The notes beneath the pieces are model-generated. The model ran no database searches and was not told where the DNA came from. It worked only from the letters and a program-made list of their open reading frames with translations. Shown here in pieces: positions 27,843 through 36,311 of a stretch of DNA of 64,000 bases. Source of the stretch: Idiomarina sp. A28L. Its GTDB lineage: Bacteria > Pseudomonadota > Gammaproteobacteria > Enterobacterales > Alteromonadaceae. Each line of letters opens with the position of its first letter. Position 1 is the first letter of the stretch. The DNA is taken from positions 62,001 through 126,000 of the forward strand of contig NZ_AFPO01000013.1 in the NCBI RefSeq assembly GCF_000218785.1, in the 5' to 3' direction. The position numbers and the translations under genes were made by a program.

Positions 27843-29834
27843 TTATAGCCCCTGCGCTACCGCCACCACGTTCTCTACGGTAAAGCCAAAATGCTCAAAT
27901 AGTTGCTCTGCTGGAGCTGATTCACCAAAGGTGGTCATGCCCACTACTGCGCCATCGAAGCCCGTGTATTTGTGCCAGAAATCAGCGATACCTGCTTCAA
28001 TAGCCACACGGCGGCGCACATTCGGCGGCAACACGGCTTCACGATAAGCCTTATCTTGCTTATCGAACACACAAGTTGAAGGCATAGAAACTACGCGAAC
28101 TTTTTCACCTGCGGCAGTGAGCTGCTCAGCAGCTTGCATCGCTAGTTCTACTTCTGAGCCGGTAGCAATAAGAATTAATTCTGGGTTTTTGGCAAAATCT
28201 TTCAACACATAGCCGCCCTTGCGAACATCGGCAAGTTGCTGGGTATCACGTGCCATTTGCGCCACACCTTGGCGAGTAAAGATCAAACATGTTGGGCCAT
28301 CGGTACGTTCAATACCGGCTTTCCATGCAATAGCCGATTCAACCTGATCGCACGGGCGCCAGCTTTCGCAGTTTGGTGTTAAACGTAAGTTGGCTAATTG
28401 CTCTACCGGTTGATGGGTTGGGCCATCTTCACCTAAGCCTATGGAATCATGGGTATACACATGAATTACTGGCTGTTTCATAAGCGCTGCCATGCGAATA
28501 GCATTACGGGCGTATTCCATAAACATTAAAAAGGTAGCGCCGTAGGGGCGAAAGCCGCCGTGCAACTGGATGCCATTCATAATCGCCGACATGCCGAATT
28601 CACGCACCCCGTAATAAATGTAATTACCAGAAAAATCAGATGTAGTTAAAGGTTTAGATTCGTTCCAAATCGTTAGGTTTGAACCGGCTAAATCGGCAGA
28701 GCCGCCCAAAAATTCAGGCAAGCTTGGGCCAAACGCATTTAAAGAATTTTGCGAAGCTTTCCGCGTAGCAATTTTTTCAGGGTTAGCTTGCAACTGTTCA
28801 ATATATGCTTGTGAACTAGATGCCCAATCAGCTGGCAATTCACCGTTCACACGGCGAGTGAATTCGGCTGCCAATTCTGGGTTTGCCTTGCTGTAAGCTG
28901 CAAATAGCTCGTTCCAGCTTGCTTCTGCTTTTTTGCCGTTTGCCGCTGCCGACCATGCTGCATAAACATCGTCTGGAATCTCAAATTTACCATGTTCCCA
29001 ACCCAAAGCTTTGCGGGTTGCGGCAATCTCATCATCACCCAACGGTGCACCGTGGCAACTTTCAGTGCCCTGCTTGTTTGGCGATCCAAAACCAATTACG
29101 GTTTTACAGCAAATTAGTGTTGGCTTGTCGCTTTCAGCACGGGCCGCTTCAATCGCTTTGGTTACCGCAGCGCTATCATGGCCATCAACGTCAGCAATTA
29201 CCTGCCAGCCGTAACTCTGAAAACGTTTCACCGTATCATCGGTAAACCAGCCTGCAACTTCGCCATCAATTGAAATTCCATTATCATCATAAAAGGCAAT
29301 GAGTTTTCCGAGGCCTAGTGTGCCCGCTAGTGAGCATACCTCGTGAGAAATGCCTTCCATAAGGCAGCCATCACCTAAAAATGTATAAGTGTGGTGATCA
29401 ACGATTGGGAAGTTTTCTTGGTTGAATTGCGCCGCTAATACTTTTTCCGCAATCGCCATACCAACCGCATTCGCAATGCCTTGGCCAAGTGGCCCGGTAG
29501 TGGTTTCTACGCCGGGAGTATAGCCATATTCTGGGTGCCCTGGTGTTTTCGAATGTAATTGCCGAAAGTTTTTCAGATCATCAATGGATAAATCATAGCC
29601 GGTTAAATGCAACAATGAGTAAATCAACATTGAGCCGTGACCATTCGAAAGCACGAAGCGATCGCGGTTCGCCCAGTTTGGGTTGCTTGGGTTATGGGAT
29701 AGATAATCACGCCATAATACTTCAGCAATATCGGCCATGCCCATTGGAGCTCCCGGGTGACCTGATTTAGCTTGTTGAACGGCATCCATACTAAGGGCAC
29801 GTATAGCATTTGCGAAATAGCGGCGATCTGACAT
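27843..29834 (-). CDS. tkt: Transketolase
   Basis: Thiamine-diphosphate enzyme of the non-oxidative pentose-phosphate pathway. From ATG 29834 (AGGAG seven bases upstream) it is 663 residues, the same as E. coli TktA; the frame reaching 29861 is longer than needed. Visible: [20 protein letters not shown], the TPP motif [38 protein letters not shown], and [24 protein letters not shown] in the pyrimidine domain. It heads tkt-epd-pgk-fba. Its product erythrose-4-phosphate is the substrate of Epd, next in line. Confidence 0.97.
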   Translation of the reverse strand: MSDRRYFANAIRALSMDAVQQAKSGHPGAPMGMADIAEVLWRDYLSHNPSNPNWANRDRFVLSNGHGSMLIYSLLHLTGYDLSIDDLKNFRQLHSKTPGHPEYGYTPGVETTTGPLGQGIANAVGMAIAEKVLAAQFNQENFPIVDHHTYTFLGDGCLMEGISHEVCSLAGTLGLGKLIAFYDDNGISIDGEVAGWFTDDTVKRFQSYGWQVIADVDGHDSAAVTKAIEAARAESDKPTLICCKTVIGFGSPNKQGTESCHGAPLGDDEIAATRKALGWEHGKFEIPDDVYAAWSAAANGKKAEASWNELFAAYSKANPELAAEFTRRVNGELPADWASSSQAYIEQLQANPEKIATRKASQNSLNAFGPSLPEFLGGSADLAGSNLTIWNESKPLTTSDFSGNYIYYGVREFGMSAIMNGIQLHGGFRPYGATFLMFMEYARNAIRMAALMKQPVIHVYTHDSIGLGEDGPTHQPVEQLANLRLTPNCESWRPCDQVESAIAWKAGIERTDGPTCLIFTRQGVAQMARDTQQLADVRKGGYVLKDFAKNPELILIATGSEVELAMQAAEQLTAAGEKVRVVSMPSTCVFDKQDKAYREAVLPPNVRRRVAIEAGIADFWHKYTGFDGAVVGMTTFGESAPAEQLFEHFGFTVENVVAVAQGL

Positions 29835-30008
29835 CAGAAACTCCTGGCTTTTTATGATCATTTGAAGGGTTTAGGGCGTAACCTTGTGCGCGGTATTGTC
29901 TACCATTCCGGCAGCTCACGCAAATTGAAAGCTCAAATTAAGAGCATTGCCGAGGCTTTTATTGATGTTCAGCTTGGGCTTAGCTTAAATGGTCTATCGA
30001 ACACATAT

Positions 30009-30032
30009 AGACAGATAGACGTCTAAAGATAG
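30009..30032 (+). promoter_or_regulatory. Tandem MetJ-type met boxes upstream of metK
   Basis: Three consecutive 8-mers read AGACAGAT (30009-30016), AGACGTCT (30017-30024) and AAAGATAG (30025-30032). The middle one is the exact consensus met box and the others match partly. MetJ with SAM represses methionine genes by binding such arrays. The array lies 57 bases before the metK ATG. Confidence 0.75.
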
Positions 30033-30088
30033 ATTTAGCCGGAATTATGCGCTACCATACGCGCAAATTATTGGAGCATTGAGAACTT

Positions 30089-31231
30089 ATGGCACGTCAT
30101 TTATTTACTTCTGAATCAGTTTCCGAAGGGCATCCTGATAAAATTGCAGATCAAATTTCTGATGCAGTTTTAGATGCCATTTTAACCCAAGATCCAAAAG
30201 CCCGCGTGGCCTGCGAAACCTATGTGAAAACAGGTATGGTATTGGTAGGTGGCGAAATTAATACGAATGCTTGGGTAGATATTGAAGAGCTCACCCGCGC
30301 TGCTGTTCGCAAAATTGGCTACACTCATTCTGATATGGGCTTCGATGCCGATAGCTGTGCAGTATTGAATGCAATTGGCAAGCAATCGCCTGATATTAAC
30401 CAAGGTGTTGACCGTGCCCGGCCAGAAGATCAGGGTGCCGGCGACCAAGGTTTGATGTTCGGTTATGCATCCAACGAAACCGCAGAGTTGATGCCAGCAC
30501 CGATTATGTATGCACACAAACTCGTACACCAGCAAGCCGATATGCGCCGCAGCGATTTACCTTGGTTACGCCCTGATGCGAAAAGCCAACTTACCTTTGT
30601 ATATGAAGATGGTAAGCCGGTGGGTATTGATGCCATCGTGCTTTCAACTCAGCATGCGCCTGAAATCGATTTAAGCACGCTTCGTGAAGCGGTAATGGAA
30701 ACCATAATCAAGCCTGTGTTACCTGCTGAATGGTTAAGTAAAAGCACGCAAATTCATATCAACCCAACCGGCCGTTTTGTAATCGGTGGGCCTATGGGTG
30801 ATTGTGGTTTAACTGGCCGGAAAATTATTGTCGATACATACGGCGGTATGGCTCGGCATGGCGGCGGCGCTTTTTCCGGTAAAGATCCTTCGAAAGTTGA
30901 TCGCAGTGCTGCGTATGCTGCACGTTATGTTGCTAAAAACTTGGTAGCGGCAGGCCTAGCCGACCGCTTGGAACTGCAAATTTCATACGCTATTGGTGTA
31001 GCTGAACCCACATCAATTAGTGTGGAAACATTTGGCACTAGTAAACATGATGAAGATACGTTAATTCGTATTATTCGTGATAATTTCGATTTGCGCCCTT
31101 ACGGCATTATAAAAATGCTCGATTTAGAACGGCCAATTTATCAAGCCACCGCGGCTTACGGCCATTTTGGCCGTGATGAGTTCCCGTGGGAACGCACAGA
31201 CAAAGTGGACGCAATACGCGCTTCGCTGTAA
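30089..31231 (+). CDS. metK: S-adenosylmethionine synthetase
   Basis: Makes SAM from methionine and ATP. Near-canonical at 380 residues: N-terminal [28 protein letters not shown]-binding [12 protein letters not shown], and the P-loop-like [23 protein letters not shown]. Probably repressed by MetJ through the boxes at 30009-30032. Monocistronic; its stop is 12 bases from that of the convergent small membrane-protein gene. SAM links it functionally to QueA, RsmE and RsmA, encoded elsewhere in the window. Confidence 0.98.
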   Translation: MARHLFTSESVSEGHPDKIADQISDAVLDAILTQDPKARVACETYVKTGMVLVGGEINTNAWVDIEELTRAAVRKIGYTHSDMGFDADSCAVLNAIGKQSPDINQGVDRARPEDQGAGDQGLMFGYASNETAELMPAPIMYAHKLVHQQADMRRSDLPWLRPDAKSQLTFVYEDGKPVGIDAIVLSTQHAPEIDLSTLREAVMETIIKPVLPAEWLSKSTQIHINPTGRFVIGGPMGDCGLTGRKIIVDTYGGMARHGGGAFSGKDPSKVDRSAAYAARYVAKNLVAAGLADRLELQISYAIGVAEPTSISVETFGTSKHDEDTLIRIIRDNFDLRPYGIIKMLDLERPIYQATAAYGHFGRDEFPWERTDKVDAIRASL

Positions 31232-31243
31232 GTACCGCTCAGT

Positions 31244-31396
31244 TTAAACGCCACGGCCACGGCCACGAACTAGGCGTATCACGATAACGACTAAAGCGAT
31301 AACCAAAAGTATATGGATAAACCCGCCCATGGTGTAAGACGAAACAAGGCCAAGGGCCCACAAAATGATTAGTAGTACAATGATTGTTTCTAACAT
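31244..31396 (-). CDS. Small Lmo0937-family-like membrane protein (50 residues)
   Basis: A 50-residue frame, MLETIIVLLIILWALGLVSS through IRLVRGRGRGV. It has two hydrophobic segments joined by a polar hinge (SYTMGG) and a basic Arg/Gly tail, the layout of the small Lmo0937-type membrane proteins. AGG lies about ten bases before the ATG. It is the first of five neighbouring units each preceded by a TAGCGYAC motif (here 31458-31465, about 60 bases upstream). Family members are often linked to stress; that is an inference here. The stop is 12 bases from the metK stop with no clear terminator between. Confidence 0.72.
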   Translation of the reverse strand: MLETIIVLLIILWALGLVSSYTMGGFIHILLVIALVVIVIRLVRGRGRGV

Positions 31397-31454
31397 AATG
31401 GTTTGCCTGTTTAGTATAAGATGATGGTAAGCATGCCGCGGTAACTTTTATGTG

Positions 31455-31469
31455 TATGTGCGCTAGCTA
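31455..31469 (-). promoter_or_regulatory. TAGCGYAC motif, copy 1, upstream of the small membrane-protein gene
   Basis: The minus strand reads CTAGCGCACATAC here, with the 8-base core TAGCGCAC at 31465-31458, about 62 bases upstream of the ATG at 31396. Same orientation relative to its gene as copies 2, 3 and 4. Confidence 0.55.
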
Positions 31470-31482
31470 ACACAATGGTGTA

Positions 31483-31512
31483 AAAAAACCCGCTCAAACG
31501 AGCGGGTTTTTT
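31483..31512 (-). terminator. Terminator after the PRC-barrel gene
   Basis: AAAAAACCCGCT (31483-31494) pairs with AGCGGGTTTTTT (31501-31512), a perfect 12-bp stem with a six-base loop and T-runs on both strands. It begins 30 bases after the stop of the 31542-31955 gene. Confidence 0.9.
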
Positions 31513-31541
31513 ATGCCATTAAGTAACAAAAATGGGCATTA

Positions 31542-31955
31542 TTAGCCTGGGGAAACTCTAGAGCTCGACGAAGCGTAGTATGTATCAACGTCTTTACTCC
31601 ATGCTTTATCAGCCATGTTAGGCCAATGTTTCTTATCGAAGCCAGGTGCATCTTTTAGGCTTTCCTTATCCACATTCAGAACAAATCGCTTGTTCTCGGT
31701 GTCTAGCGTTAATGCGCTCCATGGCACCGCGAATAGCTTTTCTCCCATGCCAAGAAATGAGCCAAATGAAAGCACTGCATAGCTGACGTTGCCGTTGGTT
31801 ACATCCAGCATGATTTCTTTAATGTCACCTAGATTTTCGTCTTTCTGGTTATAAACATCATTACCGATTAGGGTGTCTGCACCCATCAAATGCGGGCCAG
31901 GTCCACTTAGATCTTCCTTGTAAATGCCCATTGTGTCGCGTTTTTCATAGTTCAT
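31542..31955 (-). CDS. PRC-barrel domain protein, cytoplasmic
   Basis: A 137-residue protein without signal peptide. The PRC-barrel domain runs from about residue 22 to 100: HLMGADTLIGNDVYNQKDENLGDIKEIMLDV, then SYAVLSFGSFLGMGEKLFAVPWSAL, ending with DAPGFDKKHWP. PRC barrels bind other proteins and occur in RNA-processing factors, photosynthetic reaction centres and many stress proteins of unknown role. AGGAG precedes the ATG. It shares the phrase GFLGMGEK-like with the exported PRC protein at 34240, so the two are related. A TAGCGCAC motif lies about 90 bases upstream and a strong terminator follows. Confidence 0.85.
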   Translation of the reverse strand: MNYEKRDTMGIYKEDLSGPGPHLMGADTLIGNDVYNQKDENLGDIKEIMLDVTNGNVSYAVLSFGSFLGMGEKLFAVPWSALTLDTENKRFVLNVDKESLKDAPGFDKKHWPNMADKAWSKDVDTYYASSSSRVSPG

Positions 31956-32040
31956 ATTAAGCTCCTAGCAAAAATACTTGCTGTCTAAACGAAGATGTTG
32001 ACGCAAGTTCACTACAGAGCCTAGCCCAGTACTTTAAATA

Positions 32041-32055
32041 GCTCCGTGCGCTAGC
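32041..32055 (-). promoter_or_regulatory. TAGCGYAC motif, copy 2, upstream of the PRC-barrel gene
   Basis: The minus strand reads GCTAGCGCACGGAGC, core TAGCGCAC at 32053-32046, about 91 bases upstream of the ATG at 31955. The flank GGAGC matches the AGAGC of copies 3 and 4. Confidence 0.6.
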
Positions 32056-32210
32056 ACACCAAGTAAAACCTTCTTACGTAAAGATTCTTTAAAGCTATAT
32101 TCCGAAATCTATAGGATACGAACCTGAATTTAACGCAAGCTATTAATATATAACAACAAAAACAACTAAAAGTTAACCCGAACAATTTCTTCTCCAGTAG
32201 CTATATGTTC

Positions 32211-32225
32211 GATAGCGTACAGAGC
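32211..32225 (+). promoter_or_regulatory. TAGCGYAC motif, copy 3, upstream of the first Crp/Fnr-like gene
   Basis: GATAGCGTACAGAGC, core TAGCGTAC at 32213-32220, ends 57 bases before the ATG at 32282. It matches copy 4 at 13 of 15 positions. Confidence 0.6.
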
Positions 32226-32281
32226 ATTTTGCAGTTTCCTTTATCCTAATGGCTTACATATTTTCCTATAAGGATATAGTC

Positions 32282-33034
32282 ATGCCGGACATTCTACGTG
32301 CCGAAAGTTCTACTCAGAACTCTCAACACCCAACGCAGAATTATTTTTTTAATGATTTGCCCGAGGGAATCCAAGATCGGCTAATTCCACATATGGAATT
32401 GGTACACATGCCTTTAGGTACTGTGCTATACGAAGCGGGTGAAGTGATGCGCTATGTCTACTTCCCCACCGATAGCATTGTTTCCTTGTTATATGTAACG
32501 GAAAACGGCTCGCAAGCAGAAATATCTGTTGTTGGTAACGATGCCTTCGTTGGTATGTCGCTGCTGATGGGCGGTGAAAGCACAACCAGCCGAGGCATTG
32601 TACAAAACGCAGGTTATGCATATCGATTACTCGGGTTAAGAATGAAAGCTGAGTTTAATCGTCACTGTGAGTTGATGAATTTAGCGTTACGCTATGCTCA
32701 GGCACTTCTTACTCAGATGGCACAGACAGCGGTTTGTAATCGGCATCATAGTATCGAGCAACAGCTTTGCCGCTGGTTGCTCCTATCGCTCGATCGCCTT
32801 GATGATAACCATCTTGTGATGACCCAAGAACTCATTGCCAATATGCTTGGCGTGCGCCGCGAAGGTGTTACCGAGGCAGCTGGTCGTTTACATGCTAAAG
32901 GTGTAATTGATTACAGCCGGGGCCACATTGTGGTAACCGACCGCACGAAACTCGAAGATATATGCTGCGAATGCTACAGCGTGGTTAAAGCTGAAACCGA
33001 TCGCCTGCTCCCCTATTGTCCTCGCAAAAAATAG
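32282..33034 (+). CDS. Crp/Fnr-family transcription regulator, first of two paralogues
   Basis: A 250-residue regulator. The cyclic-nucleotide-binding-like beta barrel covers about 40-120 (GTVLYEAGEVMRYVYFPTDSIVSLL, EISVVGNDAFVGMSLLMGG). A long dimerisation helix and a winged helix-turn-helix follow at about 178-222 (LIANMLGVRREGVTEAAGRL). The consensus Crp cAMP-binding residues are not evident, and the Fnr N-terminal Cys cluster is absent, so the signal is unknown. Cys228, Cys229 and Cys231 (CCECY) lie just after the DNA-binding domain. ATG 32282 is preferred over 32249 because AAGGA lies eight bases upstream. Its paralogue follows after 154 bases. Controlled genes are probably the neighbouring PRC-barrel set. 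Confidence 0.85.
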   Translation: MPDILRAESSTQNSQHPTQNYFFNDLPEGIQDRLIPHMELVHMPLGTVLYEAGEVMRYVYFPTDSIVSLLYVTENGSQAEISVVGNDAFVGMSLLMGGESTTSRGIVQNAGYAYRLLGLRMKAEFNRHCELMNLALRYAQALLTQMAQTAVCNRHHSIEQQLCRWLLLSLDRLDDNHLVMTQELIANMLGVRREGVTEAAGRLHAKGVIDYSRGHIVVTDRTKLEDICCECYSVVKAETDRLLPYCPRKK

Positions 33035-33081
33035 TTACTTACCAACAAATTACCTGTGAACGATGTACCGCATTTGTGTGG

Positions 33082-33096
33082 TATAGCGCACAGAGC
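33082..33096 (+). promoter_or_regulatory. TAGCGYAC motif, copy 4, upstream of the second Crp/Fnr-like gene
   Basis: TATAGCGCACAGAGC, core TAGCGCAC at 33084-33091, about 93 bases before the GTG at 33189. The flank AGAGC is the same as in copy 3. Confidence 0.6.
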
Positions 33097-33188
33097 TAAA
33101 ACAACTAATTCAATACACTTCTAGTTCAAGGCAGCATAGCACCTGCCTTGGGCCATGATGGTATATCCTGTGCTTAAAGGTAATTGCT

Positions 33189-33947
33189 GTGTCTACATCC
33201 ATAGAATCAATTATTACAAATCACCTAATTGAACTGATCCCAGCGCACGAACGTTTGTTGTTGCTGAATCACTGTGAGGTAGTTGACTTAGAGTTTGGCG
33301 TTATGCTTTCTGAGCATAACAAAAAATACAAATATCTGTATTTTCCGATGAGTGGATTTATCTCTCTGGTAACTAAACTATCTGGCCATAAACCCTTGGA
33401 AATGAGCGTTATCGGTAATGAAGGGATGTTAGGCGTAACCATGGTTCTTGGTGTATCTGAGGCACCAATGCAAGCCGTTGTGCAAGGAAAAGGAACGGCT
33501 TGGCGTTTAAATGTTGCTGAGTTGCAGCAAGTACTGCATCAGTGCCCACAACTGCGTCATGTGCTAAAAAAATACTTATTTGTTTCGCTTGCTCAGCTTT
33601 CACAAAGCGCGGCATGCGCACATTTTCATGCATTAGATCAACGGCTAGCTCGTTGGTTATTATTGAGCCAAGACCGCGCCCATAGCAATGAATTCCATCT
33701 CACTCATCAATTTTTAGCTGATATGTTGGGGGTTCGCCGAAGTGGCGTTACAGTTGCCGCAGGCAGAATGCAAGAACGCAAACTGATCGAATACAGTAGA
33801 GGTAAAATAGCGATTACCAACCGAAGCGCCTTAGAAAAAGCCAGTTGCGAGTGCTATCAGCTTAATATCAATGAATACCAACGCTTGTTAGGTGAACCTG
33901 CGCAAGATTCAGCAAAACGGTTACTAACCGAGCAAGGAACACCTTAA
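33189..33947 (+). CDS. Crp/Fnr-family transcription regulator, second paralogue
   Basis: A 252-residue relative of the gene before it. The sensor barrel has KYLYFPMSGFISLVTKLSG and EMSVIGNEGMLGVTMVLG. The winged helix-turn-helix is FLADMLGVRRSGVTVAAGRMQ, nearly identical to its neighbour in the recognition helix (LGVRRxGVTxAAGR), so both may bind the same DNA. It has the same post-HTH cysteine motif (SCECY, Cys220 and Cys222). Translation starts at GTG 33189 behind AAAGG. A hairpin at 34015-34037 may end the transcript. No Fe-S or haem ligand set of a known subgroup was recognised. Confidence 0.85.
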   Translation: MSTSIESIITNHLIELIPAHERLLLLNHCEVVDLEFGVMLSEHNKKYKYLYFPMSGFISLVTKLSGHKPLEMSVIGNEGMLGVTMVLGVSEAPMQAVVQGKGTAWRLNVAELQQVLHQCPQLRHVLKKYLFVSLAQLSQSAACAHFHALDQRLARWLLLSQDRAHSNEFHLTHQFLADMLGVRRSGVTVAAGRMQERKLIEYSRGKIAITNRSALEKASCECYQLNINEYQRLLGEPAQDSAKRLLTEQGTP

Positions 33948-34014
33948 ACGCTTACTCAGAAATATACCTCTTTTACCACTTGCAGGTTAAAGAAACCGTA
34001 AAGGCCTTGCGCTG

Positions 34015-34037
34015 AAAGCCCTGTTCTATAGGGCTTT
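34015..34037 (+). terminator. Hairpin downstream of the second Crp/Fnr-like gene
   Basis: AAAGCCCT (34015-34022) and AGGGCTTT (34030-34037) pair over eight bases with a seven-base loop. No T-run follows, so termination efficiency is doubtful. Confidence 0.45.
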
Positions 34038-34057
34038 AGTGAATATTCATTGCGGCT

Positions 34058-34073
34058 TAAGTGCGCTATCGAA
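34058..34073. promoter_or_regulatory. TAGCGYAC motif, copy 5, upstream of the exported PRC-barrel gene
   Basis: The minus strand reads TTCGATAGCGCACTTAAG, core TAGCGCAC at 34068-34061, about 172 bases before the ATG at 34240. It shares TTCGATAGCG with copy 3. Its orientation relative to the downstream gene is opposite to the other four, which would suit an operator more than a directional promoter element. Confidence 0.5.
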
Positions 34074-34239
34074 CCGACTACAAAACCCCCTCAGTGTAAT
34101 TTCGAATCTCATCCTGAATTGCATAACGCATGACAATTCAAATCTTTCTAAGTAGCGATACTGAAAAAGGAAAACAGTGATGAAGTTGTTGTTCGAACAT
34201 TTTGTTCGCATAACACATCCGATTCAAAGGAGATTTAAA

Positions 34240-35133
34240 ATGAAAAAATTACATACGTTTGCTTTTTATGCGCTGGTTACTCCAACGCTTGCTCTGGGTG
34301 CAGGATCTGTTCTGGCTCAGTACACTGGCAACCTCAATAGTGTTGGAGCTGCGATTAGCCAAAGTGCGGCAACTGATGCTAGCAACTACGGCCAAGACAA
34401 TCAGCGAAATCAGCCTCGTTCGCAAAGCCGTAGCTACCTAGATTCAGTGCCTCGTAATGGTATGCACGCAAGCAACCTAATGGGTGCAACGGTACACACG
34501 AGCAATGATGATGACATCGGTTCAGTTGATGATTTGATTCTTGATCAAAGCGGCCAAGTTATCGCTGTTATCGTTGGCGTTGGCGGTTTCTTAGGGATGG
34601 GCGAAAAAGATGTAGCCATTGGCTGGGGAAATGTAACCAAAACAGATACTGGCGATGATATGAAGTTACGAGCTGATGTATCGCGTGAGGCTCTACAAGC
34701 AGCCCCTGAGTTTTCAGCGCGTGATCACGCCAGCACTGCTCGCGACAACGCGCGCAACCAACGTGATCAAAATACTCAGCCACGCTCGGAAACCAACCAA
34801 CGTGATAACCGTGCTCAAGCAAATATGCAACATCGCGGTCATATCGCTTCGGTACCAGCGAATGGTTTTCACGCTAGCAACCTAATTGGTATGGATGTTC
34901 ATACCAATGATAACGAAGACATCGGTTCAGTAGGTGATTTAATTATTGATGAAAACGGTAAGGTTGTAGCTATTGTTGTGAGTGTCGGTGGCTTCCTAGG
35001 AATGGGCCAAAAAGATGTAGCCATTAGCTGGGATAATGTAACTCGCTCAGGCGCTGCCGACGACATGGAGCTACGCGTTGCTTTAACGCGTGATGATCTC
35101 CGCTCTGCACCAGAGTTTGCCAACCGCAAATAA
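34240..35133 (+). CDS. Exported protein with two tandem PRC-barrel domains
   Basis: A 297-residue protein with a signal peptide (MKKLHTFAFYALVTPTLALG..., cut near VLAQ). Two PRC-barrel copies follow at about 75-158 and 208-293. They are strikingly alike: HASNLMGATVH/HASNLIGMDVH, DIGSVDDLILDQSG/DIGSVGDLIIDENG, and VGGFLGMGEKDVAI/VGGFLGMGQKDVAI. An Asn/Gln/Arg-rich linker (159-205) separates them, and a similar stretch precedes the first. ATG 34240 with AAGGAG seven bases upstream is the start, although the frame opens at 34177. It likely acts in the periplasm and may bind a partner. Regulated, by inference, by the adjacent Crp/Fnr pair. Confidence 0.85.
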   Translation: MKKLHTFAFYALVTPTLALGAGSVLAQYTGNLNSVGAAISQSAATDASNYGQDNQRNQPRSQSRSYLDSVPRNGMHASNLMGATVHTSNDDDIGSVDDLILDQSGQVIAVIVGVGGFLGMGEKDVAIGWGNVTKTDTGDDMKLRADVSREALQAAPEFSARDHASTARDNARNQRDQNTQPRSETNQRDNRAQANMQHRGHIASVPANGFHASNLIGMDVHTNDNEDIGSVGDLIIDENGKVVAIVVSVGGFLGMGQKDVAISWDNVTRSGAADDMELRVALTRDDLRSAPEFANRK

Positions 35134-35226
35134 GCGTAGGCATACACGGATGTAGAATAGATATGGATATATAGGTAAACAACGGCATCGAGCGGTTTAT
35201 AGAACCTAGCTTGGTAATATAGGTTC

Positions 35227-35263
35227 ACTGGCGAGAAAAATGATGTTCAGTTCCCTCGCCAGT
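35227..35263. terminator. Hairpin between convergent PRC-barrel and ABC permease genes
   Basis: ACTGGCGAG (35227-35235) and CTCGCCAGT (35255-35263) form a perfect nine-base stem with a 19-base loop. On the minus strand the sequence after the stem is only weakly T-rich. It serves either or both of the convergent genes. Confidence 0.6.
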
Positions 35264-35273
35264 ATTTAAAAAT

Positions 35274-36311
35274 TTAGCGGCCATCCCCTACCCATCGGAA
35301 CAGCCGAGCGCCTACCAGAAGGAATACCAATGTCATGCCAATCAAAATAACAATCTGTGGAAGTATTTCAGTGAAACCAGCGCCATCAAACATTACGGCA
35401 CGGGCCGCATCGAGCAAATGGGTAAGAGGGAATATTTGCGCGAACTGTTGCACCCACTCTGGGGAACCATCAAGTGAAAACCACACTCCGGAAAGCAACA
35501 ACATTGGCCAAGCGATAAAATCGAGTAAACCCCGAGAAAGTTCTTCGCTGCGCGTGCGCGCTGCGATCAATAGCCCTAACGCTGCCATGCAAAGCGAACC
35601 CATAAACGCGAGAAGGATAAGTAATAAATAGCTACCTTCCATTACAAAACTAAATATCGCGTTGCAGATTAAATACACCACAATCAATGTAGCCAACACC
35701 AACCATACTCGCGAAACTACTTGTGCCAATAAGAACTCAAACGCGGAAAGTGGTGTAGCTTGCAAACGCTTTAGCACTGAGTTTTTGCGATAACGCACTA
35801 TTACGTAACCCACACCATACAAACAACTGAACATCAGATTCATTGCCAAAATACCCGGCAACACCCAATCAACATAACGCAGCGCTTGGCCGGTTAATAC
35901 TTCTTGAGCATAGGCGTCACTTCGAGCGCTAAGTAATTCCGCCGCTAAAGCACTACCGGGCGAACTTTCATTCAGCCAATAACGCTGTTCTTGCGGGGCA
36001 ATCACCAGATCGAGCTGATGTTGTTGTAAACGCCGCAATGCTTGTTCTCGGTTTTCGTAAGGCACTTGCTCAACGAAGCCTAAACTAGCCAATTCGGGCA
36101 CCAATATGGCGCCATTTGTATTTTGATCCTGTGTTTGTGCTTCTTGCACCACACCCACAGTAACAATCGTACGGTCATCGCTATCAAACAGAAATGCGAA
36201 TGCCGCTACTAAAACCAAGGGGAAAATCAAATTCCAGCTGAGTGATTCTTTATCTCGCCAAAACTCCAGGTTACGGGCAGTAAATACACCTAAAAAACGC
36301 TTCCAAAACAT
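35274..36311 (-). CDS. ABC-2 type transporter permease
   Basis: Inner-membrane permease of 345 residues. One membrane segment lies near the N-terminus (LSWNLIFPLVLVAAFAFLF), then an extracytoplasmic domain of about 130 residues (35-165), then five segments at the C-terminus, including PGILAMNLMFSCLYGVGYVIV and FIAWPMLLLSGVWFSLDG. This is the ABC-2 exporter layout, used for drugs, polysaccharides or lipids. The ATG overlaps the stop of the ATPase gene (TAATG), so the two are translationally coupled. Substrate not readable. Confidence 0.85.
   Translation of the reverse strand: MFWKRFLGVFTARNLEFWRDKESLSWNLIFPLVLVAAFAFLFDSDDRTIVTVGVVQEAQTQDQNTNGAILVPELASLGFVEQVPYENREQALRRLQQHQLDLVIAPQEQRYWLNESSPGSALAAELLSARSDAYAQEVLTGQALRYVDWVLPGILAMNLMFSCLYGVGYVIVRYRKNSVLKRLQATPLSAFEFLLAQVVSRVWLVLATLIVVYLICNAIFSFVMEGSYLLLILLAFMGSLCMAALGLLIAARTRSEELSRGLLDFIAWPMLLLSGVWFSLDGSPEWVQQFAQIFPLTHLLDAARAVMFDGAGFTEILPQIVILIGMTLVFLLVGARLFRWVGDGR

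Larger units (their letters stand above)
31956..32281. other. 326-base divergent region between PRC-barrel and first Crp/Fnr-like gene
   Basis: No coding frame is supported. It holds two copies of the TAGCGYAC motif, one facing each gene (32041-32055 and 32211-32225). Between them is an A+T-rich stretch around 32080-32180 suited to promoter opening. No certain -35/-10 pair was found. The upstream ATG at 32249 could extend the regulator by 11 residues but lacks a Shine-Dalgarno. Confidence 0.6.
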
